Assembly: GCF_000801315.1 (NCBI RefSeq)
Contig: NZ_CP010054.1
Coordinates: forward strand, 2,356,001-2,420,000
Direction of reading: 5' to 3'
From: Hymenobacter sp. DG25B
GTDB taxonomy: Bacteria; Bacteroidota; Bacteroidia; Cytophagales; Hymenobacteraceae
DNA: 64,000 nucleotides
Within the stretch, counting starts at the first letter, position 1. Every line of letters begins with the position of its first letter. The notes beneath the pieces were generated by a model. That model had not been told where the DNA came from. It worked only from the letters and a program-made list of their open reading frames with translations, and ran no database searches. The position numbers and the translations under genes were made by a program. This document shows positions 17,424 through 25,938 of the stretch, one piece after another.

Positions 17424-18122
17424 ATGAACCATTCGCACCGCCCGGCCACGCTGCTGGCTCCTTCTCTACTGGCTTCCGATTTTGCAAATCTGCAGGCTGA
17501 AACTGAACGTTTGGCGCACAGTGCCGCCGACTGGCTGCACTGCGACGTGATGGATGGCCGGTTTGTTCCGAATATCTCCTTCGGCATGCCGGTATTGCAG
17601 GCTATCCATCGGCATGCCCGTCAGCCCCTGGATGTACATCTCATGATTGAAGAGCCGCAGCACTATTTGGCGGCTTTTCGGGATGCCGGTGCGGCTAATC
17701 TGACGGTGCATTACGAGGCCTGTACCCACCTGCACCGCGTTATTCAGCAAATCAAAAGCCTGGGCTGCCGGGCCGGCGTAGCGCTTAATCCCCACACGCC
17801 GGTGTGGGTGCTGGAAGATATTGCTGCCGATCTGGATCTGGTGTGCATTATGTCGGTAAACCCTGGCTTTGGCGGACAGAGCTTCATTCCCAACACCCTG
17901 CGCAAAGTAGCCGCCCTGAAAGAGTTGCTGGTGGACTGCGGCAGCCGCGCCCTGATTGAAATTGATGGCGGCGTAACCACGGAGAATGCCACGGCTTTGG
18001 TGCAGGCCGGGGCCGATGTATTAGTGGCGGGTAGCTTCGTATTCAATTCCCCTGACCCCGTAGCCACGCTGGCCGATATGCGTGAGATGCTGACTACCGC
18101 CCTGACTTCCGACCTCGAGTAA
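17424..18122 (+). CDS. rpe: Ribulose-phosphate 3-epimerase
   Basis: A 232-residue TIM-barrel enzyme interconverting ribulose-5-phosphate and xylulose-5-phosphate in the pentose phosphate pathway. Motifs: APSLLASDFANL at the start, the metal site HCDVMDGRFVPNISFG, LDVHLMIEEP, the flexible loop SVNPGFGGQSFIP, EIDGGVT and the phosphate-binding VAGSFVF. All expected metal ligands (His and Asp pairs) are visible. The stop codon shares one base with the ATG of the following receptor gene. Confidence 0.96.
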   Translation: MNHSHRPATLLAPSLLASDFANLQAETERLAHSAADWLHCDVMDGRFVPNISFGMPVLQAIHRHARQPLDVHLMIEEPQHYLAAFRDAGAANLTVHYEACTHLHRVIQQIKSLGCRAGVALNPHTPVWVLEDIAADLDLVCIMSVNPGFGGQSFIPNTLRKVAALKELLVDCGSRALIEIDGGVTTENATALVQAGADVLVAGSFVFNSPDPVATLADMREMLTTALTSDLE

Positions 18123-20671
18123 TGCGGGGCAGTCAGGTGAGGGCAATTTGGATGAGATTTCCGTGGTCGGCCGTATTCCTGCTGGTGCTGCTTAGCTGGA
18201 ACTTGCAGCCAGCGGTGGCGCAGCAAGCAGGACCCACGCAGGTATCAGGCACCGTGCGGGATGCCGCGGGGCAGCCATTGGAACTGGTGGTGGTAGGCAT
18301 TGAAGGCCTGCCGGGAGCCAGCACCACCGATGAGCAGGGGCACTTCATGCTGAAAGTGCCGCCACCCACCGAAACCCGCAGCCTGATGCTGGTGGCGCGC
18401 CGCCTGGGGTACCAAACCCTGCGCCACCCCCTAAACCTGATCAATAACCGGGAGCTTAAACTCACGTTGAAAACCGATTCCCGTTCCTTGCGCAACGTTA
18501 CCGTGCGGGGCCGCTCGGAGAATGCCGACCCCCGGGAGCAGGTCAGCATAACCCCGCTGGACCCGCGCGCGGCCAAGGAACTGCCTTCCGCCTTCGGTGA
18601 CTTTAACAAGATCCTGACCACACTACCGGGCGTGGTGGCTAATAATGAGCTGACCAGTACCTACTCAGTGCGCGGCGGCAACTACGAGGAGAACCTCGTG
18701 TATGTAAATGGCTTTGAGGTGTACCGGCCGTTTCTGGTTACCTCGGCCCAGCAGGAGGGCCTGAGCTTTGTAAACCCGGATCTGGTTGATAAGGTAGACT
18801 TTTCCAGCGGTGGCTGGCAGCCAAAGTATGGAGATAAGCTTTCCTCCGTGTTGAATGTAGCCTACAAAGTACCCCAGCGCTTTGCAGCTTCCGCTTCGGC
18901 CAGCCTCACGGGGGCTACTGCGCATGTGGAAGCGGTTTCGCCCAATAAGCGCATCAGCTACCTGGCCGGCGTGCGCTACAAAAACCCGACTTACGTTTTC
19001 AACTCATTGCGCAGCGCGCAGGGCAATTATAACCCTACGTTCTATGATGCGCAGGTATATATAACGGCCGCGCTAAGCCGTGATACTACAGACCTGGACC
19101 GCACCACCGTTGGCCTGCTTACCACGGTAGCGCACAACGACTTTGACTTTGCACCACAAAGCGGGCAGTCGACCTTTAGTACCGGAACAGCCCAATTTCA
19201 GCGCCTGACTATTTACTATGATGGCCACGAGCGGATGCAGTATGATACCTACCAGACGGGCCTGAATTTGCGCCACCGTTTTACCCGGGAGTTACAGGCT
19301 GAAGTGTTGGCAGGCGTATTGCTTTCCCGGGAGCTGGAATACCGTGATGTAGAAGCGGCCTACTCCCTGGCTGATATTGACCGGGACCCCAACTCACCGG
19401 ATTTCAACAAGGAAGTACGTCAGCGCAACCTGGGTTCCCGCTTTGATCATTCCCGCAATACGCTGCAGGCCCGCATCGGCACCCTGGAAACCCGGGGCAG
19501 CTGGACACCCGGTACGCGCCATACTATTCTGGCCGGCGTGAAAGCGGGTCGGGAAAAAATAACCGATAAGCTGAGCGAATACAGCTTTGTGGATTCCGCC
19601 GACTTTGTGCCCGATTACCGCCGCACCCGTTTGCAGGCTGATTTGGGCCTTAGCAGTTTCCGCTACCAGGGATACGGCCAGCATACCATTACCCTGGACT
19701 CACTGCGTACTCTAACCTACGGACTGCGTGCCAGTTACTGGACGGTGAACCAGAAACTCACTATCAGTCCCCGGGTGCAGTATTCTATGATTTCGCGCCG
19801 CAACCCCAACCTATCATTCAAGCTTGGGACGGGCGTGTACTACCAGCCGCCGTTCTACCGGGAGCTGCGCGACCAGCAAAGCCAGCGCGACGCCAGCGGC
19901 GTACTGGTTTATACGGGTGTGCTAAACCCGGAGCTGCGGGCGCAACGCTCCCTGCATTTCATTGCCGGTTCTAACCTGAAGTTTGAGCAGTGGGGCCGCC
20001 CGTTCCGCTTTTCAGGGGAGGTATACTATAAATACCTGACGGATGTAGTGCCCTATGATGTAGACAATGTGCGGCTTCGCTACTTTGCCCGCAACAATGC
20101 CACGGCCTACGCCGCCGGTATTGATGCCCGCGTGAGCGGCGAGTTTGTAAAAGGAGCAGAGTCGTGGTTTAGCCTGGGGATTCTGACCACCAAAGAAAAC
20201 CTGCAGGGCGACTCCATTACACGTTACGATGCTGATGGCAAGATACTGGGCCGGGATGCGAAAGGCTACATCCGCCGCCCCAGCGACCAACGCGTGAACC
20301 TGGGTATATTCTTTCAGGACCATTTGCCCAATAACCCTTCCGTGAAAGGCTACGTGAACCTGGTGTTTGGTTCCGGGCTGCCCTTTAGCCCGCCCGGCTT
20401 GCCGGAACTGCGCGGTACTACAAAGCTCACCCGCGCCTACCAGCGCGTGGATCTGGGTTTTACCAAAGTCATTTCCATGCCCGCGGCCGAAGGCAGCCAC
20501 CGCGCGGGGCAGTTGGAAAGCCTGTGGCTGGGCCTGGAAGTACTCAATATCATTGATGCCAACAACGTAGGCGGGTATAACTACATCCAGGACCTTAATG
20601 GCCGCACGTATTCGGTACCAAACTACCTTTCCCGGCGGGTCATCAATGCGCGGGTTATTGCCCGGTTTTAA
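18122..20671 (+). CDS. TonB-dependent receptor with carboxypeptidase-like N-terminal domain
   Basis: An 849-residue outer-membrane receptor. A signal peptide ends near PAVAQQ and fits a start at either ATG 18122 or, better, ATG 18152. Residues about 45-125 form a carboxypeptidase-regulatory-like fold (VSGTVRDAAGQPLELVVVGI). A plug domain follows (FNKILTTLPGVVANNELTS, YSVRGGNYEENLVYVNG) and then a barrel of about 600 residues. No SusD partner is adjacent, so it is not a SusCD pair; the ligand is unknown. It is coupled to rpe by a one-base overlap. ExbB/ExbD/TonB at 7.6-9.9 kb could energise it. Confidence 0.92.
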   Translation: MRGSQVRAIWMRFPWSAVFLLVLLSWNLQPAVAQQAGPTQVSGTVRDAAGQPLELVVVGIEGLPGASTTDEQGHFMLKVPPPTETRSLMLVARRLGYQTLRHPLNLINNRELKLTLKTDSRSLRNVTVRGRSENADPREQVSITPLDPRAAKELPSAFGDFNKILTTLPGVVANNELTSTYSVRGGNYEENLVYVNGFEVYRPFLVTSAQQEGLSFVNPDLVDKVDFSSGGWQPKYGDKLSSVLNVAYKVPQRFAASASASLTGATAHVEAVSPNKRISYLAGVRYKNPTYVFNSLRSAQGNYNPTFYDAQVYITAALSRDTTDLDRTTVGLLTTVAHNDFDFAPQSGQSTFSTGTAQFQRLTIYYDGHERMQYDTYQTGLNLRHRFTRELQAEVLAGVLLSRELEYRDVEAAYSLADIDRDPNSPDFNKEVRQRNLGSRFDHSRNTLQARIGTLETRGSWTPGTRHTILAGVKAGREKITDKLSEYSFVDSADFVPDYRRTRLQADLGLSSFRYQGYGQHTITLDSLRTLTYGLRASYWTVNQKLTISPRVQYSMISRRNPNLSFKLGTGVYYQPPFYRELRDQQSQRDASGVLVYTGVLNPELRAQRSLHFIAGSNLKFEQWGRPFRFSGEVYYKYLTDVVPYDVDNVRLRYFARNNATAYAAGIDARVSGEFVKGAESWFSLGILTTKENLQGDSITRYDADGKILGRDAKGYIRRPSDQRVNLGIFFQDHLPNNPSVKGYVNLVFGSGLPFSPPGLPELRGTTKLTRAYQRVDLGFTKVISMPAAEGSHRAGQLESLWLGLEVLNIIDANNVGGYNYIQDLNGRTYSVPNYLSRRVINARVIARF

Positions 20672-20718
20672 CACGCCGCTCTAATCGTAATACGGTCAGG
20701 CTTTGTTTGCACGGGCGG

Positions 20719-21519
20719 TTAAGAGGACCCATCATGCACATCTTTGAAAAGAAGCATGGGCAGTAGCTGCTGTTCTTTTTCATTATCGAAGCCGCAGGTA
20801 GCCTCAAATAGGGCGGGGTTTCGGTAAGTGCCAAAGAGCCAGTCCCACACTACCAGGTCGCCGTAATTGTGGCTGTGCTGTTGGTACTGATGGTGTACCC
20901 GGTGCATTTCCGGGCGCTGGAAAATGTAGCCCACCCAACGGGGCGTACGCACGTTGGTATGATAAAAGAACTCTCCCAGCGCCGTGCACAGCGTATAAAT
21001 AGCCCCGGCTGCCGGGCTTAACCCCAGGAAGGTGTAAACCAGCAGGCCTCCAATAATGGAGTTGACGGCCATTTCCAGCGGGTGCTTGTAGAAGGAGGTA
21101 ATAACTTCAATTCGCTGGGGGCTGTGATGAATCTGGTGGAAGTGGAGCCACAGGAAATCCTGCGTATGGCGCCAGCGGTGCCACCAGTAGAAGATGAAAG
21201 TAGCAACCACATAGGCCAGAACGCCACTGGCGAAGGGGCCAAGGTGTTGGGAGAGGTGAAATACAGAGTACTTAGAAAACCACTTTTCCCAGGTAACCCC
21301 GGCTACCACCACAATAAGAAGTTGTGCCAGGTTTACCACCAGTACGCGCAGCGGCCAGGTTTGCACCCAGGGAAGTTTCCAGCCCGGAACTACCCGTTCC
21401 AGAATTAAGCAGAATATAAAAGCCCCGAAAATAAGGGTGAGCATGGGCGGTGGATACCCGCCCAGGGAAATGGAGGGGCTACCATGGACTATGGATAGTA
21501 AATGCTTCAGCGTTGTCAT
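20719..21519 (-). CDS. Sterol desaturase / fatty acid hydroxylase family membrane protein
   Basis: A di-iron membrane oxygenase type, about 266 residues from ATG 21519 (the frame opens at 21546). Histidine clusters of the family are present: YWWHRWRH, FHQIHHSPQ and MHRVHHQYQQHSHNYG, followed by DWLFGTYRNP. Four to five hydrophobic segments place the clusters on the cytoplasmic side. Members hydroxylate or desaturate lipids such as fatty acids, carotenoids or sterols; the substrate is not evident. The Crp-type regulator lies 83 bases upstream in the same direction and may control it. Confidence 0.88.
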   Translation of the reverse strand: MTTLKHLLSIVHGSPSISLGGYPPPMLTLIFGAFIFCLILERVVPGWKLPWVQTWPLRVLVVNLAQLLIVVVAGVTWEKWFSKYSVFHLSQHLGPFASGVLAYVVATFIFYWWHRWRHTQDFLWLHFHQIHHSPQRIEVITSFYKHPLEMAVNSIIGGLLVYTFLGLSPAAGAIYTLCTALGEFFYHTNVRTPRWVGYIFQRPEMHRVHHQYQQHSHNYGDLVVWDWLFGTYRNPALFEATCGFDNEKEQQLLPMLLFKDVHDGSS

Positions 21520-21602
21520 GACATGTGCGCTATAGGGTGAAACCATAGCTCAAAAGTCAGCCAAGCACTAGCCAATACGCTTGATATATATCAAGAAAGC
21601 CG

Positions 21603-22172
21603 CTAGGCACTTCGGCGGGCCCGAAGGCGGCTCAGGGTTTCAGGGGTAAGGCCCAGGTGGGAAGCGAGCATCTTAAGCGGAACCCGCTGAAAGATATCGG
21701 GAAAGTCAGCCAGCAGCTTTTCATAACGCTCGGCGGCGGAATACATGCGCAGGTGCAGGGCCCGCTGCTCACTAAGAACATAATACTTCTCCGTGAGGGT
21801 GCGGCCTATAAAGTTAAACTCAGGAAAATCCCGATAAAGCTGCTGCAACTGCTCATAGCTTAAAGACCAGAGCATGCAGTCGGTTAGTGCCTGCAGGTAC
21901 TCATGGGAGGGTTGCCGGGCAAAAAAGCTGTGTATGGAGATGATAAAGTTGCCTTCCTGCATAAACCAGGCAGTAACCTCCTTACCATCTTTTAAATGAA
22001 AGCCACGCACTAACCCCCGTTGCAGAAAGTAGAGCCGGTTAGCTGTTTGGCCGGGTTGCAGCAAATAAGCGCGGTGGAGTACCGTTTCCTGCTTTACTAA
22101 CTGCCCGACGGCTACCCGTAAGGGCTCTGACAGGGGCTGTATAGCATCACAAAGGGCAAGAAAGACTTCCAT
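21603..22172 (-). CDS. Crp/Fnr-family transcriptional regulator
   Basis: A 189-residue protein from ATG 22172; the frame stays open upstream but the conserved domain starts here. The N-terminal cyclic-nucleotide-binding-type beta-roll is clear (LQPGQTANRLYFLQRGLVRGF, WFMQEGNFIISIHSFF). The C-terminal helix-turn-helix is compact (VPLKMLASHLGLTPETLSRLR), as is common in Bacteroidota Crp-like proteins. No Cys cluster for an Fe-S centre, so it is not an oxygen-sensing Fnr. It lies upstream of the hydroxylase gene on the same strand and is probably its regulator or operon partner; the effector is unknown. Confidence 0.87.
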   Translation of the reverse strand: MEVFLALCDAIQPLSEPLRVAVGQLVKQETVLHRAYLLQPGQTANRLYFLQRGLVRGFHLKDGKEVTAWFMQEGNFIISIHSFFARQPSHEYLQALTDCMLWSLSYEQLQQLYRDFPEFNFIGRTLTEKYYVLSEQRALHLRMYSAAERYEKLLADFPDIFQRVPLKMLASHLGLTPETLSRLRARRSA

Positions 22173-22258
22173 GGCAGGTAAGATAACCGGCAAGCAGAAA
22201 ACGACAAAGCCGCCCCAATAGAAGCAGCTTTGCCGTTGATTTGAAGAATGAAATGCAG

Positions 22259-23170
22259 TTAGTAAGCCTTGGCCTGCCACTCGGTAAGGGCAATACGCAT
22301 GGTAGGCTGCTGCGACTTAAAGGTGTTATCGTCTTTGTCGCCGAGTTTAAGGGCTTTGCGGGCGTAGACAATAGCGGTGCTGTAATCTTCCTTGGAGGCC
22401 AGCAGCCGGGCTTTCAGCCAGTTGTTCAGGTAAGCATCATTCAGGCGGATGGATTCATTGATGTAGCGCAGCGCCAGCTCGGCCTGAATGTTATTCTGAA
22501 TCAGGTACTCGGCGGCCTGGGCCAGCAGTTGCCAGTTGTGCGGCTGCTTGGCCAGGGTTTGCTCAATGCCGGCCAGGGCCTGCGCGTGTACGTCGGTGGT
22601 GATGTAGACCGAGCCGGTGAGCTTTTCCCAGCTCAGGTTCAGGCGCGCCGTACCGTTTTTGGCATCCGAAAACCAGTAAAGCAGTGTTTCGCGGAATGGC
22701 GAGGCCTCCGGCACAATCGGAATGCGGACCAGGTCATCTTTTTCCTCGTAGCCTTCCGCGCCCCAGTGCGTGGTAACCCGGTTCAGCACAAACTGCCAGT
22801 CCTGATCAGAGACGGGCAAGACATACAGCGAGTAACTGCCGGCGGGCACGGCCTGACCATTTATGCGCACCGGCGCCGAAAACTTAACCAGGGTGTTTTC
22901 ATTGGCCCCAGCCCGCCATATCTGATTGTAGGGCACCAATTGTCCCCATACGGTGCGGCCTTTTACGCCCGGGGCATGATAATCCACGGTAATATCCGTC
23001 AGGCCAATGGTTTGCTGCACCAGGGCGTGGGGGCTGGCCTGCGGCAGGGGGAGCTGTAGGGTAGGTTCGCTGGCTTGCTGCGCTTGCGCGGCGGGAGCTA
23101 CTACTCCCAGGCTAACCACTAAACCAACACACCCCGCTAGAACAGTATGAAAAGAGCTATGCATACGCAA
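22259..23170 (-). CDS. DUF2911 family secreted protein with C-terminal helical repeats
   Basis: A 303-residue protein with a signal peptide ending at AAQAQQ. Residues about 45-200 match DUF2911 (TIGLTDITVDYHAPGVKGRT, VWGQLVPYNQIWRAGANENT, PAGSYSLYVLP). The last 90 residues form TPR-like helices (NWQLLAQAAEYLIQNN, AYLNNWLKARLLA). DUF2911 proteins are abundant in Bacteroidota, probably periplasmic, and without a known biochemical role. The gene runs opposite to the his operon and the 5' regions diverge. Confidence 0.88.
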   Translation of the reverse strand: MRMHSSFHTVLAGCVGLVVSLGVVAPAAQAQQASEPTLQLPLPQASPHALVQQTIGLTDITVDYHAPGVKGRTVWGQLVPYNQIWRAGANENTLVKFSAPVRINGQAVPAGSYSLYVLPVSDQDWQFVLNRVTTHWGAEGYEEKDDLVRIPIVPEASPFRETLLYWFSDAKNGTARLNLSWEKLTGSVYITTDVHAQALAGIEQTLAKQPHNWQLLAQAAEYLIQNNIQAELALRYINESIRLNDAYLNNWLKARLLASKEDYSTAIVYARKALKLGDKDDNTFKSQQPTMRIALTEWQAKAY

Positions 23171-23336
23171 GAACTAATGACCATGTAAACGTTTCGATTA
23201 CTACCCGAAACAATGGTGCCATTTATAGAGTTGGGGAGAAGAAAGCCTTTCAAAGGTCAGATTTTCGAAGATTTTTTCAAGAAAAAGATTTTATCTGGCA
23301 CTTCTACCGTAGTATTGCACCACCAAAGCCAATTCC

Positions 23337-23453
23337 ATGCCGCTCGCCGCGCCTTTTGTATGCACCATCAGCCCCCGCGCTGCCGCCCCTGCGGCCGCTG
23401 GCTGGCTGCGCGCGGCGCACCATCATCTGCATGGCCACCATTCCTCTTTCTAG
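23337..23453 (+). CDS. Putative his operon leader peptide (38 aa, HHHLHGHH)
   Basis: The reading frame from ATG 23337 to TAG 23451-23453 encodes 38 residues that end in AAHHHLHGHHSSF: six His in eight residues, just before the stop. It lies 206 bases upstream of hisG, the first gene of a complete his operon, and hairpin-forming sequences follow at once. This is the layout of classical his attenuation leaders, where uncharged tRNA-His stalls the ribosome on the His codons. The N-terminal part is Ala/Pro-rich and unremarkable. A second frame over the same DNA (ATG 23360) has only two His and I regard it as a shadow. The function is inferred from position and His content. Confidence 0.62.
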   Translation: MPLAAPFVCTISPRAAAPAAAGWLRAAHHHLHGHHSSF

Positions 23454-23546
23454 AGGAATGAACGAATCATATTGACCCGTTGGGCGAACCGCACCAGGTT
23501 CCCCGGCCCCCGCAAACAGGTGGCCACGGCAAGCTTTTGCCGTTTT
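23439..23546 (+). promoter_or_regulatory. Putative his attenuator: hairpin set between leader peptide and hisG
   Basis: Three hairpins are visible. First, CATTCCTCT (23439-23447) with AGAGGAATG (23452-23460), a perfect 9-bp stem that overlaps the last His codon and the leader stop. Second, an imperfect stem at 23482-23490 with 23497-23504. Third, ACGGCAA (23526-23532) with TTGCCGT (23537-23543) followed by TTTT, terminator-like but with a short T-run. A ribosome stalled on the His codons would block the first stem. Mutually exclusive alternative pairings were not computed. Confidence 0.5.
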
Positions 23547-23658
23547 CCAACGAAAGGGTCCTGCTCCCCGTTTCTTTTCAAGACATCTTCGGTTTGCAAG
23601 TAAGCTTCCGGCAGTAGCCCGGGCTTTCCTTTCAGATCATACTTTTTAATTCAACGAT

Positions 23659-24510
23659 ATGCTCCGTCTGGCCATCCAGAAATCGGGCCGCCTCAGCGAA
23701 GACTCCCTGAATCTGATTCGGGAGTGCGGCATCAGCTTCCTCACCTCGTCCTACAAGCTCAAGACCGAAGCCACTAACTTCCCCCTCGAAATACTCTACC
23801 TGCGCGACGACGATATTCCCGGCTATGTGCAGGACGGCGTGGCCGACCTGGGCATTGTGGGCCAGAACGTGCTGGTAGAAGCCGGCTTCCCGGAACTGGA
23901 AATCGAAGGTCTGGGCTTCAGCAAATGCCGCCTAAGCCTGGCCGTGCCCCGCGCCGCCGCTTATGATTCGGTGCAGGACCTGCAGGGCCGCAGCATTGCC
24001 ACCTCGTACCCGCTCATTCTGGGCAGCTACCTGGCCGAGCGCGGCGTGCAGGCCGACCTGCACACCATTAGCGGCTCGGTGGAAATTGCCCCCAGCATTG
24101 GGCTGGCCGAGGCCATTTGTGATATTGTGAGCAGCGGCTCTACGCTGCTGGGTAATGGGCTGCGCGAAGTAGAAACCGTGTTTCGCTCGGAGGCAGTGCT
24201 CATTGCCAACCAAAGTCTGAACGCGGAGAAAAAGGAATTGCTGGAGCAACTGTTGTTCCGGATGCAGGCCGTGCGCCGCGCCCGCCGCAACAAGTACATT
24301 CTATTAAATGCCCCGATAGCTGCGCTGGATGCCGTGAAGCAGTTGTTGCCCGGTATTAAGTCGCCCACCGTAACGCCGCTGGCCGAAGAAGGCTGGGTGT
24401 CGGTGCAGTCCGTTGTGAACGAGGACGACTTCTGGCACATCACGGGCCAACTGAAAGCAGTGGGCGCCGAAGGCATTTTAGTGCTCCCCATTGAAAAGAT
24501 GATTGCCTAG
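23659..24510 (+). CDS. hisG: ATP phosphoribosyltransferase, long form
   Basis: First step of histidine synthesis (ATP plus PRPP). The 283-residue length and the C-terminal ACT-like regulatory domain (residues about 210-283, with SPTVTPLAEEGWVSVQSVVN) mark the long, feedback-inhibited form that needs no HisZ. Catalytic-domain motifs are present: LRLAIQKSGRL at the start, DLGIVGQNVLVE, and a PRPP-loop-like segment ending in CDIVSSGSTLLGNGLREVE. It opens the operon, with a long leader upstream containing a His-rich peptide frame. Confidence 0.96.
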   Translation: MLRLAIQKSGRLSEDSLNLIRECGISFLTSSYKLKTEATNFPLEILYLRDDDIPGYVQDGVADLGIVGQNVLVEAGFPELEIEGLGFSKCRLSLAVPRAAAYDSVQDLQGRSIATSYPLILGSYLAERGVQADLHTISGSVEIAPSIGLAEAICDIVSSGSTLLGNGLREVETVFRSEAVLIANQSLNAEKKELLEQLLFRMQAVRRARRNKYILLNAPIAALDAVKQLLPGIKSPTVTPLAEEGWVSVQSVVNEDDFWHITGQLKAVGAEGILVLPIEKMIA

Positions 24511-24618
24511 ATCTAGGACAGGGTTTCGCTGTAGTCTTCTATAAAAGCCGGAATTAACCCTCCGGCTCCGCAACCAGAATACACCGGAGCCCAACCATTA
24601 GCCCGTAGCAACCAACAG

Positions 24619-25938
24619 ATGCAACTTTTTCAATATCCCAGCCAGGCCGAGTGGGGCGCGTTGCAGCAGCGCGCCGCCCAGCAGCAGGCTCAGGACGTGG
24701 AGCAGCGCGTGCAGCAAATCTTTACCGACGTTCGCCAGCGCGGCGACGCGGCCCTGCTGGAATACGCCCAACAGTTTGATGGCGCCGAGCTAGCCAATGG
24801 TTTGCGGGTGAGCCCGGAAGAGCTGGCCGCCGCAGCCGCCCAGGTGCCCGCCGATTTGCAGACTGCTATTCGCCTCGCCCATGCCAACATTCTGCGCTTC
24901 CACCAAGCCCAGGTGCCGCAGGAAGAACGGGTAGAAACCATGCCGGGCGTGCTATGCTGGCGCCGGGCGGTGCCGGTGCAGCGGGTGGGCCTGTATATTC
25001 CGGGCGGCACGGCACCCCTGTTCAGCACCTTGCTCATGCTGGGCGTGCCCGCCCGTCTGGCCACGTGTCCGGAAATTGTGCTGTGCACGCCGCCCCAGCG
25101 GGACGGCTCCGTTAATCCCATTATCCTGTTCACCGCTCAGCTGCTGGGTATCTCCATTATTATAAAAGCCGGCGGAGCCCAGGCCATAGCTGCTTTAAGC
25201 GGGGGCACGGAGTCGGTGCCGGCCGTGGATAAGATTTTTGGCCCCGGCAACCGCTACGTTACGGCGGCCAAACAGCTGGCTACCCGCTACGGCGTGGCCA
25301 TTGATATGCCGGCCGGCCCTTCCGAAGTTTTGGTTATTGCCGATGAATCGGCTAACCCCGCCTTCGTGGCGGCAGATCTGCTGAGTCAGGCTGAGCACGG
25401 CCCCGACTCGCAGGTGATTCTGCTCTCTGACTCCATGACGGTGCTGGAACAGACTAAGGCCGAAGTGGCCCGCCAGCTGCAGGAACTGCCCCGGGCCAAA
25501 GTAGCGACGCAGGCGCTGACTGAGAGCCGGGTTATTCTGCTTCGCTCGCCGGAGGAAATGCTTTACTTCTCCAACCAGTATGCCCCCGAGCATTTGATCC
25601 TGGCGGTGCGCAACCCCGAGCAGCTGGCCGAAGGAGTGACCAGTGCGGGCTCCGTATTCCTGGGGCATCTCACTCCGGAAGCAGCCGGCGACTACGCCTC
25701 GGGTACCAATCATACCCTGCCTACCAATGGCTACGCCCGCAACTACAGCGGCGTGTCCCTGGATTCCTTCTTCAAGAAAATCACCTTCCAGCGACTCACG
25801 GCCGAAGGCCTGCTGAACGTAGGACCCGTGGTAGAAACCATGGCCGAAGCGGAAGGCCTGCGGGCCCACGCCCGCGCCATTACGCTTCGGCTGGAAGCAT
25901 TGGCCGCCGGCGAAGTCAATAACGAAAGCGCATCATGA
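24619..25938 (+). CDS. hisD: Histidinol dehydrogenase
   Basis: A 439-residue zinc enzyme that oxidises L-histidinol twice to L-histidine with NAD+. Recognisable segments: RVGLYIPGGTAPLFSTLLML, KIFGPGNRYVTAAK, DMPAGPSEVLVIAD, the zinc and catalytic segment LLSQAEHGPDSQ, NQYAPEHLIL and the late NHTLPTNGYARNYSGVS. Length is normal. It follows hisG by 108 bases and overlaps hisC by 4 bases (ATGA). Confidence 0.96.
   Translation: MQLFQYPSQAEWGALQQRAAQQQAQDVEQRVQQIFTDVRQRGDAALLEYAQQFDGAELANGLRVSPEELAAAAAQVPADLQTAIRLAHANILRFHQAQVPQEERVETMPGVLCWRRAVPVQRVGLYIPGGTAPLFSTLLMLGVPARLATCPEIVLCTPPQRDGSVNPIILFTAQLLGISIIIKAGGAQAIAALSGGTESVPAVDKIFGPGNRYVTAAKQLATRYGVAIDMPAGPSEVLVIADESANPAFVAADLLSQAEHGPDSQVILLSDSMTVLEQTKAEVARQLQELPRAKVATQALTESRVILLRSPEEMLYFSNQYAPEHLILAVRNPEQLAEGVTSAGSVFLGHLTPEAAGDYASGTNHTLPTNGYARNYSGVSLDSFFKKITFQRLTAEGLLNVGPVVETMAEAEGLRAHARAITLRLEALAAGEVNNESAS

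Noticed and set aside
23360..23461. Second leader frame starting MHHQ at 23360
   Set aside because: Only two His codons at its start, and it is Cys/Arg/Pro-rich afterwards; the frame from 23337 has the His run next to its stop and the hairpin.
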